A stretch of DNA of 34,221 nucleotides from the NCBI GenBank assembly GCA_017436865.1, contig JAFSCH010000095.1:1-34221 (forward strand), in the 5' to 3' direction. Positions 17,374 through 24,714 of the stretch are shown one piece after another. The translations under genes and the position numbers were made by a program. The notes under the pieces are model-generated. The model was not told where the DNA came from, searched no databases, and was given only the letters and a program-made list of their open reading frames with translations. Source of the DNA: Lachnospiraceae bacterium. GTDB lineage: Bacteria > Bacillota > Clostridia > Lachnospirales > Lachnospiraceae. Numbering within the stretch: the stretch's first letter is position 1; every line of letters starts with the position of its first letter.

Positions 17374-17875
17374 AGGAAATTTCATTCACAATCTCACGAA
17401 TGTTTTTATTCTCGCAATCAATTGTAAGATTTGCATATTTTTCATATAAAGGTGTTCTCTCTTTATACAAATCCATAAGAGATTGCCCCTCTTTAAGAGC
17501 CACACCTCGTTGTGTCAAATCACCTAAACGTTCATCTATGCTTTCATAAGAAAGTTTTAAATAACACACAGTTCCAATTTGGCTTAAATGCTCCATGGCA
17601 TCTTGCCCATAGATAACACTTCCACCTGTTGCAATAATAGTGTTATTCGTTGAAATTGTTGCATTCACTCTATTTTCTACTTTAAGAAACCCTTCTGTTC
17701 CTTTTTCTTCGATAATTTCATGAAGTGTTTTGCCTTCCTTCTCCTGAATCACTAAATCAGAATCCATAAAAGACATGCCCATTCTCTTGGCAAGCACGAC
17801 ACCAACTGTACTTTTTCCAGCTCCGGGCATACCAATTAATACTATATTTTTCATTTCAGCACTCATATCTTTCAT
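17357..17875 (-). CDS. aroK: Shikimate kinase
   Basis: This 172-residue P-loop kinase phosphorylates shikimate in chorismate synthesis. It shows Walker A GMPGAGKST, the substrate-binding DSD in FMDSDLVIQ, and TGGSVIY where many family members have TGGGAV. The lid region is QRGVALKEGQ, differing from the common RPLL form; the C-terminal ERTPLYEKYA is typical. The N-terminus is uncertain: the ATG eight codons in (MKNIVLIGMPG) is the usual start for the family. A 27-nt palindromic repeat lies 6 bp upstream of the first ATG. Because of the changed lid, a related small-molecule kinase activity is possible. Confidence 0.85.
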   Translation of the reverse strand: MKDMSAEMKNIVLIGMPGAGKSTVGVVLAKRMGMSFMDSDLVIQEKEGKTLHEIIEEKGTEGFLKVENRVNATISTNNTIIATGGSVIYGQDAMEHLSQIGTVCYLKLSYESIDERLGDLTQRGVALKEGQSLMDLYKERTPLYEKYANLTIDCENKNIREIVNEISCIFQA

Positions 17876-17880
17876 AACTC

Positions 17881-17907
17881 GTAATTATTCAGTACCTTCA
17901 TAATTAC
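17881..17907. repeat. 27-nt palindromic hairpin repeat, copy A
   Basis: Perfect 8-bp arms GTAATTAT and ATAATTAC enclose TCAGTACCTTC. It lies just upstream of the shikimate kinase ATG. Same-length relatives are at 22561, 27553 and 31805. Confidence 0.7.
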
Positions 17908-17977
17908 ATGCAATAAATCCATCCTAAATTTGCTTTGCAAATGGATTTTTTCTTATTCATTCTACATTTTCTCACGG

Positions 17978-18001
17978 AATCCGCAGTAAATACGTATTCC
18001 T
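17978..18001. repeat. 24-nt dispersed repeat, copy 2
   Basis: AATCCGCAGT followed by AAATACGTATTCCT matches 10836-10859 with one change. Here the flanking bases extend it into an imperfect dyad, GGAATCCG against CGTATTCC. It lies in the 170-bp gap between the RidA gene and the shikimate kinase gene, together with the 27-nt repeat copy A. Confidence 0.6.
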
Positions 18002-18045
18002 GCTAAATAGTTACCATAACTCTTACATTTATAGCTTTTCATTAC

Positions 18046-18423
18046 CTATTTTAAGTATGCAATTACTTCTACTTCACAAAGAACACCCTTTGGAAGATCC
18101 TTTACTGCTACACAGCTTCTTGCAGGCTTTTCGGTAAAATACTTTGCGTATACTTCATTAAATGCTGCAAAGTCAGCAATTTCAGCAAGAAAACAAGTTG
18201 TCTTTACTACGTTATCATAAGACACACCTGCTGCTTTTAAAATCTCACCTACGTTCTTCATAGACTGTTCAGCCTGTTCTGTAATTCCAACTGCCTCTAC
18301 ATTACCTGTCTCTGGATTGATTGGAATCTGACCGGAAGCATATAAAAAATCTCCTGCTACAACTGCTTGTGAATATGGTCCAATTGCTGCCGGTGCTTTG
18401 TCTGTACTAATTTTCTTTAACAT
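18046..18423 (-). CDS. ridA: RidA-family enamine/imine deaminase
   Basis: This 125-residue protein hydrolyses reactive enamines and imines such as 2-aminoacrylate released by PLP enzymes. Family motifs are GPYSQAV, YASGQIPINPETG and the C-terminal KDLPKGVLCEVEVIAYL. The catalytic arginine is Arg102 in PARSCVAV and the acidic partner Glu117. Length is normal. It follows a 76-residue gene of unknown role by 38 bp and is probably co-transcribed with it. Confidence 0.93.
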   Translation of the reverse strand: MLKKISTDKAPAAIGPYSQAVVAGDFLYASGQIPINPETGNVEAVGITEQAEQSMKNVGEILKAAGVSYDNVVKTTCFLAEIADFAAFNEVYAKYFTEKPARSCVAVKDLPKGVLCEVEVIAYLK

Positions 18424-18461
18424 ATTATTATCTCCTATTCTTGTTATTTTCTGCAGTTTCG

Positions 18462-18692
18462 TTACGCTTCAAACTCAACTGTTACATAAAATCCTCGCTC
18501 GTTTTCAATAACAGACAATACGTTTCCACTTCTTGCAAGAAGTCTTTCACGAAATGGTATATTCCCTGACATCGCAAGCGCCGGATCAATGGTGTAATAA
18601 TAATTACTTGGCAGGACGCCCTCTGTAACGGTAACTACATCGCCTTCTTTAATTAAGCCAGGACGCTCCATTTTAAATTCCATTTGACGCAT
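18462..18692 (-). CDS. Small conserved-looking protein of unknown function
   Basis: I do not recognise this 76-residue protein. It is soluble, mixed in charge and has no membrane segment. AAGGA lies 7 nt before the ATG and a good promoter lies about 80 bp upstream, so it is very likely real. It precedes ridA by 38 bp. The segment GDVVTVTEGVLPSNYYYTID suggests a small beta-rich fold, but no function can be given. Confidence 0.7.
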   Translation of the reverse strand: MRQMEFKMERPGLIKEGDVVTVTEGVLPSNYYYTIDPALAMSGNIPFRERLLARSGNVLSVIENERGFYVTVEFEA

Positions 18693-18770
18693 TTACTTTT
18701 CCTTTTCTTTCGTCATTCACAGTAAAATAGTTTCATTAATAGAACATTAACATATTTCCTGTTTTATACA

Positions 18771-18799
18771 ATCATGCTTCAATAACATCAAAATGTCAA
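18771..18799 (-). promoter_or_regulatory. Predicted sigma-A promoter for the 76-residue gene and ridA
   Basis: On the minus strand, -35 TTGACA (18794-18799) and -10 CATGAT (18771-18776) have a 17-bp spacer. It lies immediately downstream of the terminator ending the previous transcript. Confidence 0.55.
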
Positions 18800-18810
18800 G
18801 ATAAACACGC

Positions 18811-18842
18811 AAAAAACCCACTGTTAAAAACAATGGGCTTTA
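18811..18842 (-). terminator. Intrinsic terminator after the 183-residue gene
   Basis: On the minus strand CCCATTGTT pairs with AACAGTGGG (one mismatch), followed by a T-run of six. It lies about 70 nt after the stop of the upstream gene. Confidence 0.75.
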
Positions 18843-18908
18843 TCTATGTCACTTTTCCCTTCCTTACAATCGGCTCTGATACAATGTTATATCGGATTTT
18901 TGTAAATA

Positions 18909-19460
18909 TCAGATGGCAATATCGAGTCTTGTTCTCGCCATGCCTGCCTTTTGCTGATTCTTCACCATAAACAGTGCTGTTGCTGTTCTGTGATAAACAG
19001 CCGCTTCACTGATTGTTCTGGTAAGATCATTAATTCTCTGGGAAAGTTGGGCATTATCATACTTGGTAAAAGATATTCCATCACCATTCATTCGGTTAAG
19101 CTCAGTGGTTAATTTCTTAATCTCTCCCTGGAAATTAAGTCTGTCTTGCATGGAGAAGTTACCATTAATAACCTGACTGGATAACCCTTCCATCTTTTTC
19201 ATCATTTCTTCGATTTCTGATTCTATTGCCAAATCATCATCCTGTTTTGCTGCAAGCTGTTCCTGGCGAAGACTTTTTCTCATTCCTGCCGCAGAAATAG
19301 ATACCTTCACCGTCTCTTCTACTTGTTCAAGCTTCTTCTCAGCTTCAACACGCTCTGCTTTCTTAGCCTGCTCTCTTTGATTTCCATCAGAACCCATGTT
19401 ATCCACTGCAATTGCCGCCGAATTAAGCTGCAATGCTACACCAGCACTTTTAACCTCCAT
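18909..19460 (-). CDS. Coiled-coil protein of unknown function
   Basis: I do not recognise this 183-residue protein. It is soluble, rich in charged residues and Q, with probable coiled coil over about 30-125 (for example QAKKAERVEAEKKLEQVEE), then a C-terminal region ending NQQKAGMARTRLDIAI. It has no signal peptide. AAGGAG lies 7 nt before the ATG. A hairpin sits in the 5' leader at 19484-19511 and a possible sigma-D (flagellar) promoter lies further upstream. A link to motility is possible but rests only on that promoter. A terminator follows. Confidence 0.7.
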   Translation of the reverse strand: MEVKSAGVALQLNSAAIAVDNMGSDGNQREQAKKAERVEAEKKLEQVEETVKVSISAAGMRKSLRQEQLAAKQDDDLAIESEIEEMMKKMEGLSSQVINGNFSMQDRLNFQGEIKKLTTELNRMNGDGISFTKYDNAQLSQRINDLTRTISEAAVYHRTATALFMVKNQQKAGMARTRLDIAI

Positions 19461-19483
19461 ACATTACTCCTTTCCCTTATATA

Positions 19484-19511
19484 CCGTGCAAGCCCCCTCT
19501 TGCCTGCACGT
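19484..19511 (-). promoter_or_regulatory. Leader hairpin upstream of the coiled-coil gene
   Basis: CGTGCA and TGCACG arms (with partial inner pairing) form a stem just upstream of the ribosome site. In the minus direction no T-run follows, so it is not a terminator for this strand. It could control translation or mRNA stability. Confidence 0.4.
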
Positions 19512-19580
19512 TTTTATAAGAAGTACTTATGTTTTTATTTTATGACTGTATTCTATGTTAACTCTCCCTCTATGTAATGT

Positions 19581-19607
19581 ATATCGGCAAATGTTGTCAT
19601 AATATTA
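19581..19607 (-). promoter_or_regulatory. Candidate sigma-D/FliA promoter
   Basis: On the minus strand, TAAT (19604-19607), 15 bp, then GCCGATAT (19581-19588) closely matches the flagellar sigma pattern TAAA-N15-GCCGATAA. It points at the coiled-coil gene with a leader of about 110 nt. Confidence 0.4.
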
Positions 19608-19690
19608 TATGTATTTTGATTTTTTTTTATTTTTTATTATTTTTCTACATTTTTATGTTGTTTCTTTTATGAGTTACTTATCACCATGAT

Positions 19691-20533
19691 TTAAAGTGTT
19701 CTTTCATACTCTTTTTCTAGCTGCAGTTCATTATATATTTCAACAAAACGCTTTTTGTTTAGAGGATGTACTAAATACGGATTAAGCTCACACAAAGGTT
19801 TTAATACAAAATCACGATTACACATATCCGGATGCGGTATCACCAAATTCTGCTCTACAGTCACTAAATCGTCATACAACAATACATCCAAATCAATGGT
19901 TCTAGGTCCCCAATGTATTTTTCTTATTCTCTTAAGCTCTTCTTCTATTTTTTGAAGAAAGCACAATAACTCATTCGGCTCCATAAAAGTCTTTAAAGAA
20001 ATAGCACCATTCAAGAAATCATCTTGCTCTTTATATCCATATGGTTTTGTTTTTATCAAATTGGATATCGTTACATCCTTATTATATTCTGATTCTTTAA
20101 TCATCCTTACTGCACTCTCTATATTTGCTTCCGAATCGCCAATATTAGAGCCAACACCAAGATAAACGGTATGCCACTTTTTTTCAACTGCAACGGCAAC
20201 GGTATCCAAACATAACTTTATTGGTGCCCATGGTTTTTCTACCTTAACATATACACTCTCAACCAATGGAAAACCAAGCAATATTTCTTTTGTTATTCTA
20301 TCTGCCAAAGACTCAATTAAATTGAAATTTGTATCTTTCACTACATTAGAAATCAACTGACATACTTCACTATAATTAACGGTATTTTCACACGCATCCG
20401 CATCAACCGCTTTTGTGAAGTCAACTTTTAATTTCGCAGATACTATAAATTTTTGGCCTAACTTCTTTTCTTCTCCAAGAACCCCATGAAAACCAAAACA
20501 TTCAAGACTTTTAATAATTATTTCACCATTCAT
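19691..20533 (-). CDS. folK: Bifunctional dihydroneopterin aldolase / HPPK (FolB-FolK fusion)
   Basis: This 280-residue fusion performs two folate steps: cleavage of dihydroneopterin to 6-hydroxymethyl-dihydropterin, then its pyrophosphorylation. FolB is residues 1-118, with ECFGFHGVLGEEKKLGQ, Tyr54, Glu74 and the catalytic Lys100 in KVEKPWAPIK. FolK is 119-280, with VYLGVGSNIGD, GPRTIDLDVLLYDD and IPHPDMCNRDFVL. It follows folP by 14 bp and is the last gene of the folate operon. Fusions of these domains are known in Clostridia. Confidence 0.94.
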   Translation of the reverse strand: MNGEIIIKSLECFGFHGVLGEEKKLGQKFIVSAKLKVDFTKAVDADACENTVNYSEVCQLISNVVKDTNFNLIESLADRITKEILLGFPLVESVYVKVEKPWAPIKLCLDTVAVAVEKKWHTVYLGVGSNIGDSEANIESAVRMIKESEYNKDVTISNLIKTKPYGYKEQDDFLNGAISLKTFMEPNELLCFLQKIEEELKRIRKIHWGPRTIDLDVLLYDDLVTVEQNLVIPHPDMCNRDFVLKPLCELNPYLVHPLNKKRFVEIYNELQLEKEYERTL

Positions 20534-20547
20534 TTTTCATCCTCAAT

Positions 20548-21402
20548 CTATTCTTTATACAAAATCGCATCTGCAACATCTAGAGCTCTTTTATTACTCC
20601 TTACATCATGAACCCTAAAAAAATCACATCCATACTGTCTTCCGAGCACGTTTAACGCTATGGTTCCTTCTTTCCTTTGGTCAACAGGAAGATTGCTTAT
20701 CATACCAATCATTGATTTATTTGATATTCCAAGCAAAATTGGATATCCTAGTTGTTTTAAATGCTTAATCGCCGGAATACACCATTTATTCTCATTTAGA
20801 TTTTTTGCAAATCCAACTCCTGGGTCAAGTATTATATGTTCGACTTTAATACCATTTTCTTTTGCTAATTGAACTTTTCGCTTCATGTCTGTCATCAACA
20901 TATCCACAAACACATCTTCATTTTCGCAGTTTAACCCTTCAACACGATTATGCATAAGGCACACGGGAACATTGGCTTTTGCAATAATTTTTGCCATCTT
21001 ATGCTCCGTATCACTATAAAACTCAAGGCCCCATATATCGTTTATCATATCAGCACCTGCATGTATTGCTGCTTCTGCTACTTTCCACTTATATGTGTCA
21101 ACTGAAATAGGTATATCACAATTCTTCTTTAATCTCTCTATGACTGGTGCTATTCGTTCGATCTCTTCCTGCTCCGATATTGCTGTGTAACCCGGACGAG
21201 TCGATTCTCCGCCAATATCTATTAAATCAGCACCTTCTAACACCATTCGTTCTGTCTGGCGTAGTGCCCCATCTATATTCGTATACTTTCCACCATCTGA
21301 AAAGGAATCCGGCGTTATATTCAATATTCCTATGATATAGGATTTCCCTTTAGAAAAAACAAACTCCTTGTTTCCTATTATCATTTCAATCATTCTCTCC
21401 AT
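20548..21402 (-). CDS. folP: Dihydropteroate synthase
   Basis: This enzyme of about 284 residues condenses hydroxymethyl-dihydropterin pyrophosphate with p-aminobenzoate and is the sulfonamide target. Motifs: GILNITPDSFSDGGKY, DIGGESTRPGY, INDIWG, DPGVGFAKN and a C-terminal FRVHDV. The start is uncertain: ATGs at 21402, 21393 and 21384 are all in frame, and the GGAG suits the downstream ones. It begins 3 bp after the stop of the HD gene, so the two are tightly coupled. Confidence 0.95.
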   Translation of the reverse strand: MERMIEMIIGNKEFVFSKGKSYIIGILNITPDSFSDGGKYTNIDGALRQTERMVLEGADLIDIGGESTRPGYTAISEQEEIERIAPVIERLKKNCDIPISVDTYKWKVAEAAIHAGADMINDIWGLEFYSDTEHKMAKIIAKANVPVCLMHNRVEGLNCENEDVFVDMLMTDMKRKVQLAKENGIKVEHIILDPGVGFAKNLNENKWCIPAIKHLKQLGYPILLGISNKSMIGMISNLPVDQRKEGTIALNVLGRQYGCDFFRVHDVRSNKRALDVADAILYKE

Positions 21403-21405
21403 CTA

Positions 21406-21906
21406 TCACATCATAATATTAGTACTTTTATTTTCTTCCTTCCATTTACATGAACTTGACGCTTTACAGCAAAAACAATTTCTTGAAAGCTGATCCGCAA
21501 TTCTAAAACTCTCTTTTAAATCAAGTTTTCCAAGCATTACTAATTCATCAATCTGCTTTATGGAATAGTTCCCTCTATGAAAAGAAATGATCTCTACTAT
21601 ATCCGATATTTCCGAATTTGTATATCCACAAACCGGTAATATATTCTTCGCGATATCCACAGACAACGCTTCGTGATTCTCCGTATTCTCCTTAAAACGA
21701 CCAATATCATGCAATAATGCTGAAGCATATACGATATCGCGGCTCACGGCTTTTCCCTGCTCATACATCATAATGGTACATATCCTTGCGACATCAAGAC
21801 TATGTATTAAGTCATGTTTGCAATAAATTCGGTCTTTTTCTAGATAACAAATTTTCTCTAAATATTTCTTATATTCTTCGTTCTCAAGTATTTTTTGATA
21901 TTTCAC
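21406..21906 (-). CDS. HD-domain phosphohydrolase in the folate operon
   Basis: This 166-residue protein is a metal-dependent HD hydrolase: His31/His35 in KHDLIHSLDVAR, the His66-Asp67 pair in ALLHDIGRFKE, His78, His110 and Asp138. A C-terminal cysteine group (Cys144, 146, 147, 153) may bind metal. It lies between folE and folP with gaps of 40 and 3 bp. Folate synthesis needs removal of pyrophosphate and phosphate from dihydroneopterin triphosphate and no Nudix (folQ/nudB) gene is present, so this protein is a good candidate for that step. That is inference from context; a nucleotidase or signalling role is possible. Confidence 0.85.
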   Translation of the reverse strand: MKYQKILENEEYKKYLEKICYLEKDRIYCKHDLIHSLDVARICTIMMYEQGKAVSRDIVYASALLHDIGRFKENTENHEALSVDIAKNILPVCGYTNSEISDIVEIISFHRGNYSIKQIDELVMLGKLDLKESFRIADQLSRNCFCCKASSSCKWKEENKSTNIMM

Positions 21907-21946
21907 TTGTTTTCTCCCACTTAAATGCCCAACTACAAAGTGCCTT

Positions 21947-22546
21947 TTATTTGATTAAATTCATAAACATCTCTTTCAGAGTTGGGTCCGTCAAAAAACA
22001 TCCTCTTGTTGCGACAGTAATCGTTTTGCTACCTGTCTTTTTTACACCACGCATTGTCATACACATATGTTCAGCCTCTACCATAACCATAACACCTTTG
22101 GTAGATAAGTTTTTTTCTAAAGCATCAGCTATCTGCGTTGTCATCTGCTCTTGTATTTGTAATCTTCTAGCATATACTTCTACCGTTCTTGCCAATTTAC
22201 TAATACCAACAACTTTATCATTCGGAATATATGCTATATGTACCTTTCCAAAAAACGGTAACAAATGATGTTCACATAGAGAATAAAATTGTATATCCTT
22301 TTCAATCACTATTTCACTATTTTGCGCAGGAAATGTTTTCATTAAATGCTTTTGTGTATCTTCTTCACATCCGGATAACAGCTCCTCGTACATCCTTGCA
22401 ACTCGATTGGGTGTATCAACAAGTCCGGGTCTCTCAGGATTCTCTCCTATTCCTTCAAGCAATAATCTTATTGCATATTCCACTTTCTCTTTATCTACCA
22501 CTGTATAAATCCTCTCTTTTTCTACTACATTATTTTTAACTTGCAA
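21947..22546 (-). CDS. folE: GTP cyclohydrolase I
   Basis: This 199-residue enzyme makes dihydroneopterin triphosphate from GTP, the entry to folate synthesis. The zinc ligands are visible: Cys91 and His94 in [18 protein letters not shown] and Cys162 in [10 protein letters not shown]. Other motifs are [20 protein letters not shown] and [13 protein letters not shown]. Length is normal for bacterial FolE type I. It is the first gene of the fol operon. A 27-nt palindromic repeat lies 14 bp upstream of the ATG, presumably in the leader or promoter. Confidence 0.96.
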   Translation of the reverse strand: MQVKNNVVEKERIYTVVDKEKVEYAIRLLLEGIGENPERPGLVDTPNRVARMYEELLSGCEEDTQKHLMKTFPAQNSEIVIEKDIQFYSLCEHHLLPFFGKVHIAYIPNDKVVGISKLARTVEVYARRLQIQEQMTTQIADALEKNLSTKGVMVMVEAEHMCMTMRGVKKTGSKTITVATRGCFLTDPTLKEMFMNLIK

Positions 22547-22560
22547 TTAAAAATCTTATC

Positions 22561-22587
22561 GTAATTATTCCGTACCTTTATAATTAC
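22561..22587. repeat. 27-nt palindromic hairpin repeat, copy B
   Basis: Perfect 8-bp arms GTAATTAT and ATAATTAC enclose TCCGTACCTTT. It lies 14 bp before the folE ATG and differs from copy A only in the loop. Confidence 0.7.
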
Positions 22588-22660
22588 CATGATAATACCA
22601 TAACCTATTTACGAAAAAAATACTATATACAGAAGTAAAGAATTTAGCCATTGCTCGTTA

Positions 22661-22774
22661 CTACTCAAACTGACGAATATTATAACTTGCTATCCAATAA
22701 TCCGGATGCACTGATGCAAATGCTAGATAACCTATGATAACTGTCACAAGCATAAATCGAAACAACCTAAACAT
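22661..22774 (-). pseudogene. Possible remnant of a DUF4173-type membrane protein
   Basis: A 37-codon reading frame (ATG at 22774, TAG at 22661) encodes one hydrophobic helix followed by VHPDYWIASYNIRQFE. The DYWIASYNI part resembles a conserved C-terminal motif of DUF4173/DUF4153 membrane proteins as I remember them. There is no ribosome site, and the 301-bp gap holds nothing else of that protein, so I read it as a decayed fragment. It could instead be a coincidental or genuine short membrane peptide. Confidence 0.3.
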
Positions 22775-22818
22775 AAAGTGCAGTCTCCATGATTTATCGC
22801 AGATTCTGCACTTTTTTT
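22775..22818 (+). terminator. Hairpin with T-run, plus-strand orientation
   Basis: AAAGTGCAG (22775-22783) pairs with CTGCACTTT (22806-22814), and the run of seven T follows on the plus strand. No plus-strand gene lies upstream, so it may be left from a lost gene or stop read-through. Confidence 0.5.
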
Positions 22819-22847
22819 ACACCTTATAAATTTATAAGCACATTATT

Positions 22848-24290
22848 TTAATATGCCATTCTAGCAGTATTCTTAATACCATAGGTATCATAAAATAAGG
22901 TATTACCCCAAGCGGAAAGACTCGAACCATCCCATGAGTTTGCAACATCAAGATAGCCAAGATCCGAATTGTTACCCTTCCATGACCATCCTAAATACCC
23001 TGTCCCTTTACACTGACAGTAACTCATAATGGTATATTCATCAACATCACCATTTGTATGCTGGCCACCAAATTCACCAATTACTAAAGGAACTCCTGTT
23101 GCAAGAGAATTGTCAATATTTGTCTTTACAGTAGTAGCATCACCACCTGCATATTCATACATATGGATAGAGAACATTGTATTGCCATGACTATCTGCAT
23201 TATATACTTCCTTGCCATATTCCTTAATAGAATTTGGATACTGTCCCCAACCTGCGCAATCAACCATTAAGACATTATCAATTCCTGCATTACGTAATGC
23301 CTGAATTGCGCTCTTGTTTCCACTTGCCCAAGCGCTACTATTCCACGAACCATACCATTCATTTGCAATATTTACAATAACATAATCTTTATTTGCATTT
23401 AACATTTCCTTTATTTCAATCCAGTAGTTTACTGCATTGTTTAAATCAGATGTACTATCACTACCAGTTGCATCATGCATTTCTAAGATGCAGATAAGAC
23501 CTCTTGCCTTACACCATGAAATAATATCTTGAACTTCTGAATAAGAAGTTCTTGTCCACTTCTGACCATTTGCTAATACAACACGAACACAATTTGCACC
23601 AAGATCAGCAATAGCATTAATCGAAGTATATGTCTGATCCGGATACCATGCATGAGCAACGTTTACGCCTCTCATAATAAACTCTCTACCATCTGCTGCA
23701 TAGAGCTTTCCTCCACTTACATACATACCGTTCGTCTGTGTTCCCTGATTGTCGCTATTATTACCGCCTTGGTTAGACGAATCTGAACTGCCGGAGCCTG
23801 TACTTCCTGAAACAGGCTCTACCATCACATAGTCAAGTGCTGTATATCCCCAGCTTGTTGATACGCCAAACTTATGTGTTCCTGCTGACAGATATGATGT
23901 AACTGTATATGTATCCCAGTTATTTCCAGATGTATATAAAGTCCCCACTCCATTATCATCAAGGTATAACCAGTTCTCCTTATAAGAATCAGCGTTTGTT
24001 ACAATTGTTATCTTATACTCTCCATCCTGTGGAACTGTAAAATCAACTTCGCCCCAACCAGATGCTAGATACAAATATCCACTCCCTGAATAACCTGAAA
24101 ATCGTGAAGAGTCAATATAATTGTTTCCATTTTGTTCATATTTTTTTGCATCTTCAAATTCAATAACTTCTTGATAGATACTTTCATTACCCGCGGCGTT
24201 TACTGTCTGACCCTTAAATCCAAAGCTCATGGATACGAGTGCTGCTGTCCCAACTACGAATGATAGAACGCTTTTGAGTTTTCTTTTCAT
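22848..24290 (-). CDS. Secreted GH5 beta-mannanase with N-terminal CBM
   Basis: This 480-residue enzyme should cleave beta-1,4-mannan outside the cell. A signal peptide (1-32, with VNAAG) is followed by a carbohydrate-binding module of CBM35/CBM6 type (about 40-158, starting VIEFEDAKKYEQNG), a Ser/Gly/Asn-rich linker (160-188) and a GH5 catalytic domain (189-475). The sequence closely resembles subfamily GH5_8 mannanases of Bacillus, with NIANEWYGSW (acid/base Glu311), MFSIHMYEYAGG and LVIGEFGGQHTNGDVDE (nucleophile Glu406). GGAGG lies before the ATG. A 30-bp palindrome upstream suggests operator control. There is no anchor, so the product is probably free. Confidence 0.93.
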   Translation of the reverse strand: MKRKLKSVLSFVVGTAALVSMSFGFKGQTVNAAGNESIYQEVIEFEDAKKYEQNGNNYIDSSRFSGYSGSGYLYLASGWGEVDFTVPQDGEYKITIVTNADSYKENWLYLDDNGVGTLYTSGNNWDTYTVTSYLSAGTHKFGVSTSWGYTALDYVMVEPVSGSTGSGSSDSSNQGGNNSDNQGTQTNGMYVSGGKLYAADGREFIMRGVNVAHAWYPDQTYTSINAIADLGANCVRVVLANGQKWTRTSYSEVQDIISWCKARGLICILEMHDATGSDSTSDLNNAVNYWIEIKEMLNANKDYVIVNIANEWYGSWNSSAWASGNKSAIQALRNAGIDNVLMVDCAGWGQYPNSIKEYGKEVYNADSHGNTMFSIHMYEYAGGDATTVKTNIDNSLATGVPLVIGEFGGQHTNGDVDEYTIMSYCQCKGTGYLGWSWKGNNSDLGYLDVANSWDGSSLSAWGNTLFYDTYGIKNTARMAY

Positions 24291-24334
24291 ATATTACCTC
24301 CAAAAATATTTTGTTAAAAAAATTAATACAACCT

Positions 24335-24364
24335 AACATAAAAATTGCCGGCATATTTTATGTT
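24335..24364. promoter_or_regulatory. 30-bp palindrome upstream of the mannanase
   Basis: AACATAAAA (24335-24343) and TTTTATGTT (24356-24364) are perfect 9-bp arms around a centre containing the palindrome TGCCGGCA. Overall 13 of 15 paired positions are symmetrical. It lies 45 bp upstream of the mannanase ATG, where a repressor or activator would be expected to bind. Confidence 0.55.
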
Positions 24365-24546
24365 GCAACAAATTTAACTTAAAAACGCACTTGTTTCAAT
24401 TGATGTTTTAGCCACTTTTTCTCCGTGTTTATTATATATTTTAAACAATTTAAGCTGATTAAATTAATTTTATTTTTTGTTAAATGTATAAAACATAGAA
24501 ATATTTTGTGCAAAACAGCAGATTTGACCAAATTATTTTTCACACC

Positions 24547-24682
24547 ATAAAAAAGTGTTTGCTCAGCAGCAAACACTAGCAAGAATTTCTTTCGAAATTC
24601 TTGTTTAATGCACACTACGCTACAGCATTTTCCTATTAATTAAATAAAAAAGAAGCATAACGTTACGCCATGCTTCTTTTTT
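24547..24682 (-). repeat. Composite structured repeat, copy 1 (follows spoVAD)
   Basis: Reading in the minus direction, the element opens with a terminator hairpin, then AGGAAAATGCTGTAGCGTAGTG, then a 10-bp stem CAAGAATTTC-GAAA-GAAATTCTTG (24580-24603), then a 10-bp stem AGTGTTTGCT...AGCAAACACT (24554-24577) followed by a T-run. The shared blocks recur at 32200-32330. A 78-codon reading frame over it is not credible as a gene. The rest of the 424-bp gap (24365-24546) is AT-rich and otherwise featureless. Confidence 0.65.
24646..24682. terminator. Bidirectional intrinsic terminator after spoVAD
   Basis: AAAAAAGAAGCAT (24646-24658) and ATGCTTCTTTTTT (24670-24682) are perfect 13-bp arms with an 11-nt loop. 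It lies 33 bp beyond the spoVAD stop. Confidence 0.88.
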
Positions 24683-24714
24683 GTTCATATTCTCTTTCGT
24701 AAAGCCTCAAAATG

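Noticed and set aside
17924-17952. AAATCCAT/ATGGATTT hairpin as a terminator after ridA
   Set aside because: The T-run is on the plus strand while all nearby genes are on the minus strand.
10836-18001. The 24-nt and 27-nt repeats as a CRISPR array
   Set aside because: Copies are kilobases apart, with no regular spacers and no cas genes.
24379-24615. A 78-codon minus-strand frame upstream of the mannanase
   Set aside because: It overlaps the composite structured repeat and AT-rich DNA with no ribosome site. It shares QEFRxKFL with the frame at 32160 only because both cross the same repeat.
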